From Heterodera schachtii (lineage: Eukaryota > Nematoda > Chromadorea > Rhabditida > Heteroderidae), in the NCBI GenBank assembly GCA_023374025.1, contig SIJG01000066.1, positions 1 through 64,000 on the forward strand: a DNA stretch of 64,000 nt, written 5' to 3'. Made by a program: the position numbers and the translations under genes. Shown piece by piece: positions 51,101 through 62,969 of this stretch. The notes beneath the pieces were generated by a model. It worked only from the letters and a program-made list of their open reading frames with translations. It was not told the origin of the DNA and ran no database searches. Position 1 is the stretch's first letter; every line of letters starts with the position of its first letter.

Positions 51101-51970
51101 AAAACATTTTTTAAGCTTTTAGTACACGAGAAAAAAATTGACGAAAATAACAAAAAAATTCCATTTTTATTTGAATGCTATTAATAAATGATAAAAATGA
51201 CCATATAACTTGACTAGCGGTAGTTTTTAAATCAGATAGCTCATTGAATATATGCTAAAAAACATCACAATAAAGAATAACATCATAATGAGCAAATGGA
51301 AAAAAAATAAAAATAAAAATAAAACAATTGAACGAGTATTCCGGTGGTAGAATGAATCAAAACTACCGATTCACCAACATGTTTCGATTTAGTTTTTTTA
51401 ACCACTCTTACAATAATTTAAATATAATTTGAATTAAATAAGGTTTAGAAATTAAATTCAATTATATTATCCTGTAAATCTTGAAAGTAAATAAAATGAG
51501 AAATTACATACGAAACGAAATGCTGGGGGAGATTATTCTTAATTTATTAAATGTACAAATCAATCTAATGAATGTCCGAGGTTAATAGTAAAATTTAAAA
51601 TTTTTAAAGTGATTATGGTGAAAATAAGTATTTTTTTAAATTTAATGCTGTGAAAGATATGGAAAATATTCCTAAACCATTTGAAATGCGAATTATAAAA
51701 ATAAAACGAATTATTATAACAAGAGGTCTAATTTAAAGCATTTAATCATATCTATTGTTTTTAAATGTTTATTTTTATTTATAAATTATGGGAAAAAGCT
51801 TGAGAAAAGCAGCAGTTTTTTAAAATGTAAATGTAAAAAAACGACAAATCATTTTTAATTTTTGTTTTTTATTTTGCTTATTTTTGTAAGCAATAATTCT
51901 TTTATATATTATTACATTTGTTTAAAGAGAATAAAGAATCTTTTTTTGGATATATTTTTTTATTTGAGAT

Positions 51971-52007
51971 TTTATTTCGTCTTCAAATATCATTGCTATG
52001 ACTCGGG
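51971..52007 (+). repeat. Short dispersed repeat, copy 2
   Basis: Partner of 48151-48187 in the same orientation, 3.8 kb away. It lies within an 84-codon low-complexity frame that I do not call as a gene. Confidence 0.6.
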
Positions 52008-54737
52008 TACATTTTTATTATTGATGTTTGTCAATTTTATAAGATCCTTTTTCAATCATTTAAATCTTGGCAGTGCAAGGTTTTTGTCCAGAATTGACTG
52101 CAAGCTAATTCATTAGATCATTTTTCATTACAAATTATAAATTGAAAAAATGTTATTTTATTTTTTAGAGATGGACAAAAAATCCAATATGATAAATAAA
52201 TTTTAAATTTATTTTTACATTTGTTTTTTGTTTGCTTTTCAATAATTATAATCAAGAAACTCTTAATTAAATATATAATTAAAACTTAGCTTCCTTTGTA
52301 AACGTATTCAAATTTTAAAATTGGTGGCTAATTAAGAATTTATTCCATTGAAATTTAATTTTTTGAAATATTCGTCAATATTTTCATTTTAATAATTATA
52401 ATTAATAAATTTGAGATTAATTTATCTGGAATTTTCTTGGCGATTTTCTTTTCAATCATTTTATATTTAGGTCCACAATTTGAGTTTTATAATTTTTTTT
52501 TCTTTGCAAAACAAAATAAGAATTTTATTAAAACAATTTTATAATTTTTTTCATAATTAAAAATAAATAAATTACAAAAAAATGAAATGAAAAAATTCCT
52601 TTTATAAAAAATTGGATTTTGTTCCGGAAATGCGTTTAAATTTATTTGTATTATTCATTTTTTTAAGGATTTGCATTTATTTTAGAAGCAATAAGAAGAA
52701 TAATTAACAATTAAAATGATTTATTAGGTAAAAGCAATTCTTTAATATTTTTGAAAGATATTTTTCGTTCATTTTAAATTTAAATTTTGGTTTTTGTCAA
52801 TTTTTTAAATGTTGTAATAAGACATTTTGTGTTTTATTTACTTATTATAATTTTTTGATAAATTTTCCTTTCTATAAGATCTTTTTAATTTTTTATTTTT
52901 ATACAACTTCAAATAAAATAAAATTTTCAATAAAAGAAATTTTTGAAGTAATAATGATGTATTATAATTTATGCGATTTAATAAATCAAGCTAAAACGAA
53001 TGAAATTAACACAGTTATCTTTTATGTAATTATCTTTTTTAAATTACTACCATCCTTTTGAACTGTGGATGATTTTAAATCATTAATTTTTTGATTATTA
53101 TTTATTTAAAGGTACTTTAAATCACCATTTTTTCTTTATTAACTCAAAATCTTTAATGACTTTTCCATTTCTATTGATCTTTTGCCTGAAAATGTGAACA
53201 CATAATCGAAAATAATAGGGTCTATTTCGAACCGTGATTTTGGTTTATTGAATTTTTATTAAAAAAAATTTTCTTAAAAAAATTGTTCGGAAACTTATGT
53301 TACATACACCCTAAGTAATTAAGCATTAAACAATTCTCAACATTTTTTTCAATTATTTTTCATGTTTATCTGTTGGAACATATTTAAACTATTCGAAATG
53401 TCGAAAATTGAAATAAAATAAAATTCAATTCATAATGCAAAATAAAATTTAATCTATTTCTTAAAAATATACAATTTTTATTTGCCTAGGCAAATCATAA
53501 TTAAATTATTTAATTTATTACATACAATCGTATTTGATTGGTTTTATTAAATAATTATTTTTATCTCTTCTTAATTAGCCTTGTTTATAAAGAAAAACAT
53601 ATTTTTTAGCATCTTTTGTTATATATTTATATATTAATATAATTCTTAGTAAATTTTTTATGAAAAAGACTAATTTTCAAATATAATTTTTTATTTAATT
53701 CACTCGACGAGTACATGATCAAAAAAAAGGGTGAAAATTGAATCTTATTTTTTATTTTGTAGAATTAAATAACAAAGGATCTTTTTATATTTTTAAATTA
53801 TTGTTTTTTTCGATTTTTTGAATGTCTTTATTTTAAATGGTATATATTTAGATCATTTTTTTATTATTAATAGTTATTTTTAATTGCCGTTTAAAAAAGT
53901 TATTATTTTTTAAATAAATTTTCAATAAATAGATATTTATTTTGTGAATTTTTAAATAAGTACTTTTTTCATATTTTTAAATTAAATTCCCTTATTCTCT
54001 AAATAATTTTGTACTTTATTTCTGTGTATCTCTAAAATACAAAACAATTTTTGAAAATTTTTATAATCTCCCCTGAAATGTAAATTTAAAACTTTTGGTT
54101 TTGGTTTTGTCAAATTCAATTATATTTTTATTTATAATTCTAAAATTGCTATAATATTTATTGGGAATTTCAAAAAATAATTAATATTACCTCGCCATTA
54201 TGTTTTCAGAAGGTCATCTTATTTTAAAAATATGATTATAATTTTATTCAAAATTAAAGGTATAATATTTGTTATTCAATATATTATTATTAATTAAGAA
54301 AATCGTATTAATCTGTTACTAATTCACTTTTAATTGGTTGTTTATTCAATTTTGTTATATTAATTAAAGATAATGGAAATTTTCTTTTCAAAAGTTAAAG
54401 AAGATTAAATTTGTCAATTTTTTCCAATTTATTTTTGATTTTTTCATATTATTTTATTTGATTAACAGAATGTTATTTTTTGTAAATTTTAATTTCTTTT
54501 TTTTTTAATATTTTATTGGTGGAATTTTTAATAAATACACATTCCTTTCATGAAATCCGTTCAAAAAAGAAATTTTATTACTTATAAATTGATATTTTTT
54601 TAATCATTAATTCAGAACATCTATTTTCTCAGAAAATTTGAAATTAAAAAGATTTTTGTTTTATTTAAGGATTATTTATTTATTAATTATTAATAATTAC
54701 AATGGTCCTCTTCAGAAAAAGTAGTCTCAAATTTTCA

Positions 54738-54792
54738 AAAATTTCCCGGCTGCGCCTATCGGCACCGCCGGCCTCCCCCTCCTTGTTCACCT
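54738..54792. repeat. GC-rich fragment related to the interior of the 13.2-kb hAT-like element
   Basis: On the minus strand this carries CGGTGCCGATAGGCGC, identical to 13676-13691 on the plus strand. Similar flanks occur on both sides: AAATTTT and TCTCAAATTTT on one side, and a GGAGGGGG-type purine run on the other. It looks like a second, truncated copy of the same repeat in opposite orientation. Confidence 0.65.
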
Positions 54793-54849
54793 ATTTTTTT
54801 AAAAATTTCGCTGTAAATAAAGTGTTAAAAAAGCAAATGCACTTCACGA

Positions 54850-55835
54850 TTTGCTAATTTTCATCAAAATTGTTAAATAATCATAGAAGGCGATAATAAA
54901 ATTAATATTAATTGATTAAATTGTAAAAAAATAAAAAATTATATTACTTGAAATCATTACGATATAAAAACCAATGAAATATTATGTGAAAATTTAGCAA
55001 AATTGAGAATTAAATTAAAAGAGTTAAACTTCGGAATGAATTAAAAAATATATGAAAATAAATACGTATAAAATTTAAATTTAAAATAAAAAAAGCAGAT
55101 CAAAATACGCAAAAAAAAACACTTAATATTTAAATTGTTAATTGAAGCTTCACTTTCAATTTTCTTTTTAAGCACGAATTTTGGCTTCACTGTGGAAATT
55201 CCGATAATTTCTCTATACAAATATTCGTTCAATAGCGTATAAACTAAAAGAATAATGTAAAAAGCATCAAAAAGCGAAGAATAATAAATACTTTATATAG
55301 AAATTTCAAAATTATGTTTTATTTAAAAATTAAATATTTTTGGTTAAATATTATTATACTTCCTTTATTCTTCTATGTTTTTTTAATACAATAATTATTT
55401 CAATAAATTTAATTCACAAATCAATTAATTTTTAATGTAAATTTTCTCGTAAAGTTTTCCTTTTTTATCTTTGGCAATGGCACTTATGATTTTGAATTTG
55501 AAATAAGCATAAATTGTTGGAAAATACCAAAACAAAATTTATTAAAGAATAATCCTAAATAAAAAATACCAAAGATAATGACTTAAATTAAAAGAATTAT
55601 GAAATAAAAGAATATTTAATTATAAATGACTAATAAAATATTGAACATATAGAAAAATAATACACATCCATTTATTATTTATTTTATTTTCAAAGTATTT
55701 AAAATTATACTTAATATAAGGAAATTCCAATTAGTGTGTTTTTTAATTAGTCCTTTTATTTGTTATTTACATTAGGAAGTTTTTTCGTATTCTTGTAGAA
55801 TCTCCTAATCTGAAGAGCCTAAATAATTTTATGTG
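54850..55835. other. A-rich non-coding spacer
   Basis: Plus strand A-rich to about 55.7 kb. The 63-codon minus-strand frames are low complexity or cross the mariner-like end. No gene is seen. Confidence 0.5.
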
Positions 55836-56059
55836 TACAGTGCGGTGCATATGTTTATGGACAAATGGTAAATGGAAAAAATTGTTGGCTTTTTGCTTGA
55901 ATGATCCTGAAACGAACAATATTTGGCATTTTTGTAGCATTTTTAGTGGGCTTTCCAATGATATAAGATATTAAACAAAATATTGGCTAATGCCCGAATT
56001 ACACTTGACTTGGTGAGCCACACCACATATTCAGTGGTGCGTATGTTTATGGACAAAAT
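55836..56059. mobile_element. Two Tc1/mariner-like ends in direct orientation
   Basis: TACAGTGCGGTGCATATGTT (55836) followed by TATGGACAAA, and TTCAGTGGTGCGTATGTT (56030) followed by TATGGACAAA, are two copies of one terminal sequence in the same direction, 194 bp apart. CAGTGGTG...TATGGACA is typical of Tc1/mariner inverted termini, and TA precedes the first copy as expected for a TA target. Having two like-oriented ends with no inverted partner suggests one truncated element inserted beside another, or an internal duplication. No transposase frame remains. Confidence 0.65.
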
Positions 56060-56396
56060 ATTTATTTTACCTTATCTCAATATTTTAGGTGCAAAAATTC
56101 TGAAAAAATTCTTCCTAACATATTTTATGCTGATAAAAAATATAATAAATTCTTTTTTTTTAAATTTTTTTGTTCTTACATATTATTTTTCTCCATTTGT
56201 TGTTTACGCTTTTTAAAATATAAATTTAATAGGGTAATTAATTTATACTGATTTTATTTATTTATTTAATCTTGTCGTTCTTGTGATCTTCACCCTGCCG
56301 TAGTTTCTTGTGACTTTTTATATTAATTTATTTTTCATTTTTTTTACCTCTCAAATTTTGTTAAATTTATTTTAATATAGAATATATTTATTTGAG

Positions 56397-56520
56397 CAGT
56401 GCCCGGCCCGGGTCTCGTCTCGATGTTTCATATTCTCGTATTTTTAGGACCGTTCGTCTCGTATCTCGTATTTTGGCACGAGATATGAGATTTTTATGCA
56501 TTGGTACGAATGGTGGGGGA
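56397..56520. mobile_element. Unclassified transposon end with TCTCGTAT repeats
   Basis: Starts CAGTGCCCGGCCCGGGTCTC and contains repeated TCTCG, TCTCGTA and TCTCGTATCTCGTA words, with the inverse ACGAGATATGAGA at 56478-56490. This resembles a DNA-transposon terminus with sub-terminal repeats. The partner end is not visible. An 82-codon minus-strand frame spans it and the next repeat, but mixes two unrelated repeats and is not called. Confidence 0.45.
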
Positions 56521-56575
56521 CTCCCGGACAATCGGTCAGTGGACAATCCGCAGTAAATTACACAAAAAGGTAAAA

Positions 56576-56810
56576 AAATGCTGTCGACGAAGGGGACCGA
56601 TTGTGCCATAATCAACATAACGGCATTCGTATGCAAGTAAAGGCATGAAAAACGCTTACGTTAAATAAATATGTAACTATCGCTTAAAAATGCCAAACTC
56701 AAACTAATTTACAACGAAATAATGTTTTTGACTGCGTTAACATTATTTTATTTGCGTATTTTGCTTTTTTCTTGATTTGGCACACTCGGTCCCCTCCGGC
56801 GACGGCATTT
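56576..56810. repeat. 235-bp inverted-repeat element (small MITE-like)
   Basis: The left arm 56576-56616 and right arm 56771-56810 are inverted copies sharing AAATGC, GTCG, AGGGGACCGA, TGTGCC and ATCAA in order, with roughly 80% identity. About 155 bp separates them. No open frame of note. It lies directly after the TCTCGTAT repeat segment. Confidence 0.75.
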
Positions 56811-57199
56811 TATTCTTTTATATTTTTGAAATTTAATGAAAAAATAACACGATGAAATTTAAATAATTAATTTTATTTTCAAATGCATTCTAAGTTTCGC
56901 AAAATATTAGAATATTCATAAGTCATATTAATAATAAAAAAAGAATGCCTCATAATGTCTGAGATATCTTAAAAAATTATTGCTCTTTTTATAACAAAAA
57001 AATATGCTATATTTGGAATCATTATCATTGTGAAATTATCTATTGAGTAATTCAATTAATTTTTTATCTTATAAATAATTAATTTTTATTTTTTAATGAA
57101 TAACATTTGTTTTTTTTCATTATTTTAAAAATTTTATATCGAATTATAATTTAACGTTTTAGTATGGATGAAAGATTTTTATTATTTTTTGTTTTTAAA
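56811..57199. other. AT-rich spacer
   Basis: I see no gene or repeat. It borders the large direct duplication. Confidence 0.5.
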
Positions 57200-60077
57200 A
57201 CTTAAATTTTATAAAATTTATAAAATTTGACAATTTTAGCATCTTTATTTTTTTATGAAACAACCAAATAGCATTGATTTTTCATTATTATTCGGCAAGA
57301 ATTCAATATTTTAAAAAAATAGAAACAAAAAAAATAGTTTACTAAACATAAATATTTATAATTTATTCCTGAATAAGATAATCATGATTTTAAAAACAAT
57401 AATTTATCTATTATTGAAATTATTTTTTTGGTTTTCGCCTAACCCTGGCTTTCAATTTTTTTCCAATATTATAATGAAGAACTTTATTCCAATAAATAAT
57501 AGCATCTCTTATCAGTCATATTCGAATTTTAATTTATTTCTAATTAAGAATTATTCTTGTTTTTCAAATAAATTTTTGGTTTATAACCAGATTTACTTTT
57601 AACTTTAAATTCAAATGATTTAATTATTTTGTCTTTAACTAATTGTTTTAATTTAATTAAAAAAAACGCAAAATGACTTTAAAATGAATAATATTCTTCG
57701 CTACGTCTTATTTATATTTCACATATACATGATTCAAATATTTTATAGATTTAATTAATTAAATTTGTGGCGCAGTATCAAATTGATAATATTTGAAATT
57801 AATAAAAAAAACTTCAAATAAAACGGGGACAATTTGTTTGCAAAATAATATTTTTAATGTTTTTAATCCAAAAATTTGCCCCTTAATTATTAAAGACTCA
57901 TTTATTGATAATCAAAAGTTAATTAAAAATATCAAGATTAAGCCCATACAGTTAATTTTTATATGCATGATAGGCCTGATAATAGATAAATTAAATTCAT
58001 CAAACTTTTCTGTAAATAACAAATTTAAATATATTGTTTTTTTTTTGCTAATTTTATTATTGAATTAAGCATTAATTATGTTTAATAAATTTATTTTATT
58101 GATTTTCGTTAGAAGATACCTTCCATTATGTCTTAGTTCTTATTCAAGGCCCTCCTACTTTGCACATCTTTTACAGATAGAATAGAAATTCATAAACCCT
58201 TTTTTTTGGTTTTTATCATTAAATTAATTTTTTACATAATATTAAACCAATAAGAATTATTTTATATTTTATTTTTGTTTGCTTTTAAAAAGTAATTACT
58301 GTTACTATTTATATAAATTTTATCGTAGTGATAATTTTTGTTTTTGTTGACTTTTATTCTTCAAGGGACATCATTTTTTACATTTAACTTTTATAGGTTC
58401 GTTTCTTCTGCTTATTGTTAATTTTAAATAATGTCCTCCACTTTATAAAAATCTTATCGTTTTTGGGTTCCCTCAAAATTTTTGTGTTAGTAAAATTGTT
58501 TGCATTTTAGATTCTATTCTTTTATTTGTCGATTATAATCAAATCATTATTTAAATAATTCATCATAGACTTTCAAATAAAATAAGAATTTATTTTAAAA
58601 AATAATAATTTTGGTAATTTAAAAATTTAAATTTTGGGTTAAATTATTATTTTAATTTTCTCGCTATTGAAAACGGCAAGAATTGGTGTCCCGACGAAAA
58701 ATAAATTATTATTTTTTTCTTATCAGTAAGCAATTTATTAATTGCTTCTCTGTTAAAAATTATGGGATTGCATTTTTAATTGTTCTTTTTTCAATCAATT
58801 TTTCATTTCTTATATTAAATCATTTCAAGATATTTAAATAAAAAGAATTTATTATAATTTTTTCAATCAAATTATTAAAAATTTTTATTTAATTTATTTC
58901 ATCTCAAAATATCTTAGTTATAATTCGGAAATTGTTGACTATTAGTTCGCTAGATTATTATTTTTATATTTTTATTGATTATAATTGAAAATCATTGATA
59001 TATGTTTAAAGAATTTGATTTAAATCATGATTTTAAAATTTTAATCATAGTTCTTTTTAATTCTTTTTTCAATAAAAATATAAGATAAATTTTATTAAAA
59101 AATACATATTAATTATTTATTAAAATATATAAAAATTACTCATTCAGTTTATAATTTTTTAGCCATTTGAGGATAGCAAATAAAGAATTCATTTGAAATT
59201 TAAATAATGAGAAAAAGACAGAAAAATTAATGGATTTGATATTATCGCATATTTTGTCAATATATTAATTTACTTTACAAGCAGTAAATTTAACAGGGGT
59301 TAACCAAATTAAAAGTTATAATTTAGGAAAAAATATAAAAAATTAAAAATTAATTTGAGAAGAAATTAAAATTTCATAAGTTATTTTTTATAACAATTAA
59401 ATTAAAAATTCCCAAATAAAAATTGATTCAATTAAAAATATTAATTTTTACTGGTTATTTACATTTGAAGATTCTTCCGTAGGTAGGAAAACAATAATTT
59501 TTTATGAAATTTTATAATCTTTGAGCATTTTGTTTTTGTGTTAGAAAGTTAATATGGTATTGAGCAAGAATAAATTTTTTCATTCGATTTGTAATTATTT
59601 TTAATGTTTTATCACTCTCTTATTAAAATAAATCCTAAATAAATAAATCTCACAAAATTAGTAAATTAATTCAAATAAATAACAAAATTACAAATATAAA
59701 TTAAATATTTATTTCTACAATTTTGCATAGACTTATATAAATATATCTTATTGTAAAAAAACCAAATAATTTATTTGTATGAATTATCAAAAATTATAAA
59801 ATTTGTGAATTCCATTTCTTCAAAAACATTATTCTCAAATATAAAAAAACAACAACATAAAAAACGTAATTAATTTAAGAGGATCTATATAAAATTTAAA
59901 GCAAAAAATTTTATCAACAGTGATTCAAAAACCAATAAACCCCATGAAAGGAATGTGAATGTTAAAAGTTTTCGTATTAACAAAAATTATTAAATAATAA
60001 TTGAAAAAATTAAATATTCTGATTTATTCGGTGTATTGAATAGTGAAGGCTCACAAAATTATATTAAAAGTCAAACT
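57200..60077 (+). repeat. Large tandem direct duplication, copy 1 (about 2.9 kb)
   Basis: This block is repeated head to tail at 60078-63555 with only scattered substitutions and one-base indels outside three large length differences. Shared landmarks in order include GAAACAACCAAATAGCATTG, CGCCTAACCCTGGCTTTC, GGCGCAGTATCAAATTGATA, TTGGTGTCCCGACGAAAAAT and the end ATTAAAAGTCAAACT. The first bases are uncertain by a few tens because the junction is A/T-rich. Neither copy has a convincing gene. The 72- and 91-codon frames (57384-57602, 57793-58068) are low complexity, and neither stays intact in copy 2. Confidence 0.96.
57981..58207 (+). other. Segment of copy 1 absent from copy 2
   Basis: Between GGCCTGAT and TTTATCATTAAATTAATT copy 1 has about 227 bp that copy 2 (junction near 61568) lacks. 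It could be a deletion in copy 2 or an insertion in copy 1. No terminal repeats are evident, which slightly favours deletion. Confidence 0.85.
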
Positions 60078-60326
60078 AAAAACTTAAAATTTATAAAATT
60101 TGAGAATTTTAGCATTTTATTTTTTAATGAAACAACCAAATAGCATTGATTTTTCATTATTATTCGGCATAATTCAATGTTTTTAAAAAATAGAAACAAA
60201 AAAGTAGTTTACTAAACATAAATATTTATAATTTATTCCTGAATAAGATAATCATGATTTTAAAAACAATAATTTATCTATTATTGAAATTATTTTTTGG
60301 TTTTCGCCTAACCCTGGCTTTCAATT

Positions 60327-61053
60327 ATATATGAAATAAATGAAATTATGCATGTTAAAAGTTTATTTTTGCTTTAATATATTTAAATTATTTTCATCAT
60401 GTTTCTGACATAATTGTATGAACAATATTTCATTTAAATTTAATTATTATAAGATCTCATGCATTGCTGCTGGGAAAAGTCTTTTATTTTCTTGAGTTTT
60501 TTTATTTAAATTTTCTTATCACAGTCACCACGTGTTGAACTATTTGGGTTGATTAGATCATTTATTTACAAAATAAAATTTTGTTAATAAAATAGTAAAT
60601 AATTAATTTAAGAATCTCTATTCAACTTTATTGATATAACTTTTTTAAATATATAAAATAGATTTGTTTATTTTATTTCTTTGGCAAAATTATTTTAATT
60701 AAAATAATTTCATAGCTTAGGTGCTAATCCATTTTAAATGTTAAACAATAATGTACCCATATTAATTATTTTAAAAACTAATAAAATTAAATAGTTTAAT
60801 TTTGTTGTCTTTTAATTTATTTTGATTTATTTTAGATTTTAGCAAACAATATTATTTTTAAAATTCTATTAACATTTTGTTTTGTTTGTGTCAAGGCATC
60901 TTCCTCCATCCGCAGATTTTTTTTATATAATATAATATAAAAGGGAATTTTTTTAATATTTTTATAAAAATTGTTAGGAAAATTTTTAAATTATGACTAA
61001 GTGCATAAACAATAAAATTTCAAAAAAAACTTTTTATTTTACATTTTCCAATA
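60327..61053. mobile_element. About 727-bp insertion within duplication copy 2
   Basis: Copy 1 runs from CTGGCTTTCAATT straight into TTTTTCCAATATTATAA (57442-57470). In copy 2 these are separated by about 727 bp. The insert has no coding frame and no obvious inverted ends. The word TTTTCCAATATT is present at its right end (61045-61056) and again just after, so a target duplication is possible but unproven. It may instead be a deletion from copy 1. Confidence 0.75.
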
Positions 61054-62848
61054 TTTTTTTTCCAATATTATAACGAAGAACCTTATTCAATAAATAATAG
61101 CATCTCTTATCAGTCATATTCGAATTTTAATTTATTTCTAATTAAGAATTATTCTTGTTTTTCAAATAAATTTTTGGTTTATAACCAGAAACTTTAAATT
61201 CAAATGATTTAATTATTTTGTCTTTAACTAATTGTTTTAATTTTAAAAAAAAACGCAAAATGACTTTAAAATGAATAATATTCTTCGCTACTCTTATTTA
61301 TATTTCACATATACATGATTCAAATATTTTATAGATTTAATTAATTTAATTTGTGGCGCAGTATCAAATTGATAATATTTGAAATTAATAAAAAAAAACT
61401 TCAAATCAAAACGGGAACAATTTGGTTTGCAAAATAATATTTTTAATGTTTTTAATCCAAAAATTTGCCCCTTAATTATTAAAGACTCATTTATTGATAA
61501 TCAAAAGTTAATTAAAAATATCAAGATTAAGCCCATACAGTTAATTTTTATATGCATGATAGGCCTGATTATTTTATCATTAAATTAATTTTTTACATAA
61601 TATTAAACCAATAAGAATTATTTTTATATTTTATTTTTGTTTGCTTTTAAAAAGTAATTACTGTTGCTATTTATATAAATTTTATCGTAGTGATAATTTT
61701 TGTTTTTGTTGACTTTTATTCTTCAAGGGACATCATTTTTTACATTTAACTTTTATAGGTTCGTTTCTTCTGCTTATTGTTAATTTTAAATAATGTCCTC
61801 CACTTCATAAAAATCTTATCCTTTTTGGGTTCCCTCAAAATTTTTGTGTTAGTAAAATTGTTTGCATTTTAGATTCTATTCTTTTATTTGTCGATTATAA
61901 TAAAATCATTATTTAAATAATTCATCATAGCTTTCAAATAAAATAAGAATTTATTTTAAAAAATAATAATTGGCAATTTAAAAATTTAAATTTTGGGTTA
62001 AATTATTATTTTAATTTTCTCGCTATTGAAGACGGCAAGAATTGGTGTCCCGACGAAAAATAAATTATTATTTTTTCTTATCAGTAAGCAATTTATTAAT
62101 TGCTTCTCTGTTAAAAATTATGGGATTGCATTTTTAATTGTTCTTTTTTCAATCAATTTTTCATTTCTTATATTAAATCATTTCAAGATATTTAAATAAA
62201 AAGAATTTATTATAATTTTTTCAATCAAATTCTTAAAAATTTTTATTTAATTTATTTCATCTCAAAATATCTTAGTTATAATTCGGAAATTGTTGATTGT
62301 TAGTTCGCTAGATTTTTATTTTTATATTTTTATTGATTATAATTTGAAAATCATTGATATATGTTTAAAGAATTTGATTTAAATCATGATTTTAAAATTT
62401 TAATCATAGTTCTTTTTAATTCTTTTTTCAATAAAAATATAAGATAAATTTTATTAAAAAATACATATTAATTATTTATTAAAATATATAAAAATTACTC
62501 ATTCAGTTTATAATTTTTTAGCCATTTGAGGATAGCAAATAAAGAATTCATTTGAAATTTAAATAATGAGAAAAAGACAGAAAAATTAATGGATTTGATA
62601 TTATCGCATATTTTGTCAATATATTAATTTACTTTACAAGCAGTAAATTTAACAGGGGTTAACCAAATTAAAAGTTATAATTTAGGAAAAATATAAAAAA
62701 TTAAAAATTAATTTGAGAATAAATTAAAATTTCATAAGTTATTTTTTATAACAATTAAATTAAAAATTCCCAAATAAAAATTGATTCAATTAAAAATATT
62801 AATTTTTACTGGTTATTTACATTTGAAGATTCTTCCGTGGGTAGGAAA

Positions 62849-62969
62849 ACAATAATTTTTTTATTAATATAATAAAAATTACAACAAGATATAAAAAAAA
62901 TCTTACCAAGAATATCAAAGAAAAATTTAGAAAAATTTGTAAAAAAACACAAATTTTTTTCGTTTTTCA
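62849..62969. mobile_element. 121-bp insertion flanked by 14-bp direct repeats in copy 2
   Basis: AACAATAATTTTTT occurs at 62848-62861 and again at 62969-62982. Copy 1 has it once (near 59490). The 121 bp between the repeat starts is absent from copy 1. A 14-bp duplicated target around a short A/T-rich insert fits a small retroposed or slippage-derived insertion. The insert has no known family signature. Confidence 0.82.

Larger units (their letters stand above)
47264..54735. other. Mostly T-rich non-coding spacer
   Basis: T-rich on the plus strand, with an A-rich block at about 50.85-51.85 kb. Short scraps include 49405-49430, 51335-51375 and a pair of similar 37-bp segments described next. 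The 68- and 84-codon plus-strand frames (52855-53061 and 51862-52116) are low complexity and have no recognisable domain. Confidence 0.5.

Noticed and set aside
53220..53245. TTCGAACCG as the B box of a minus-strand tRNA
   Set aside because: No A box at a workable distance on that strand.
56388..56636. 82-codon minus-strand frame
   Set aside because: It runs across two unrelated repeat segments and has no recognisable domain.
57793..58068. 91-codon frame in duplication copy 1, with a related frame at 61379-61588
   Set aside because: The shared part is kept only because the DNA was recently duplicated. The C-terminal half is lost in copy 2, the starts are not ATG, and no domain is visible.
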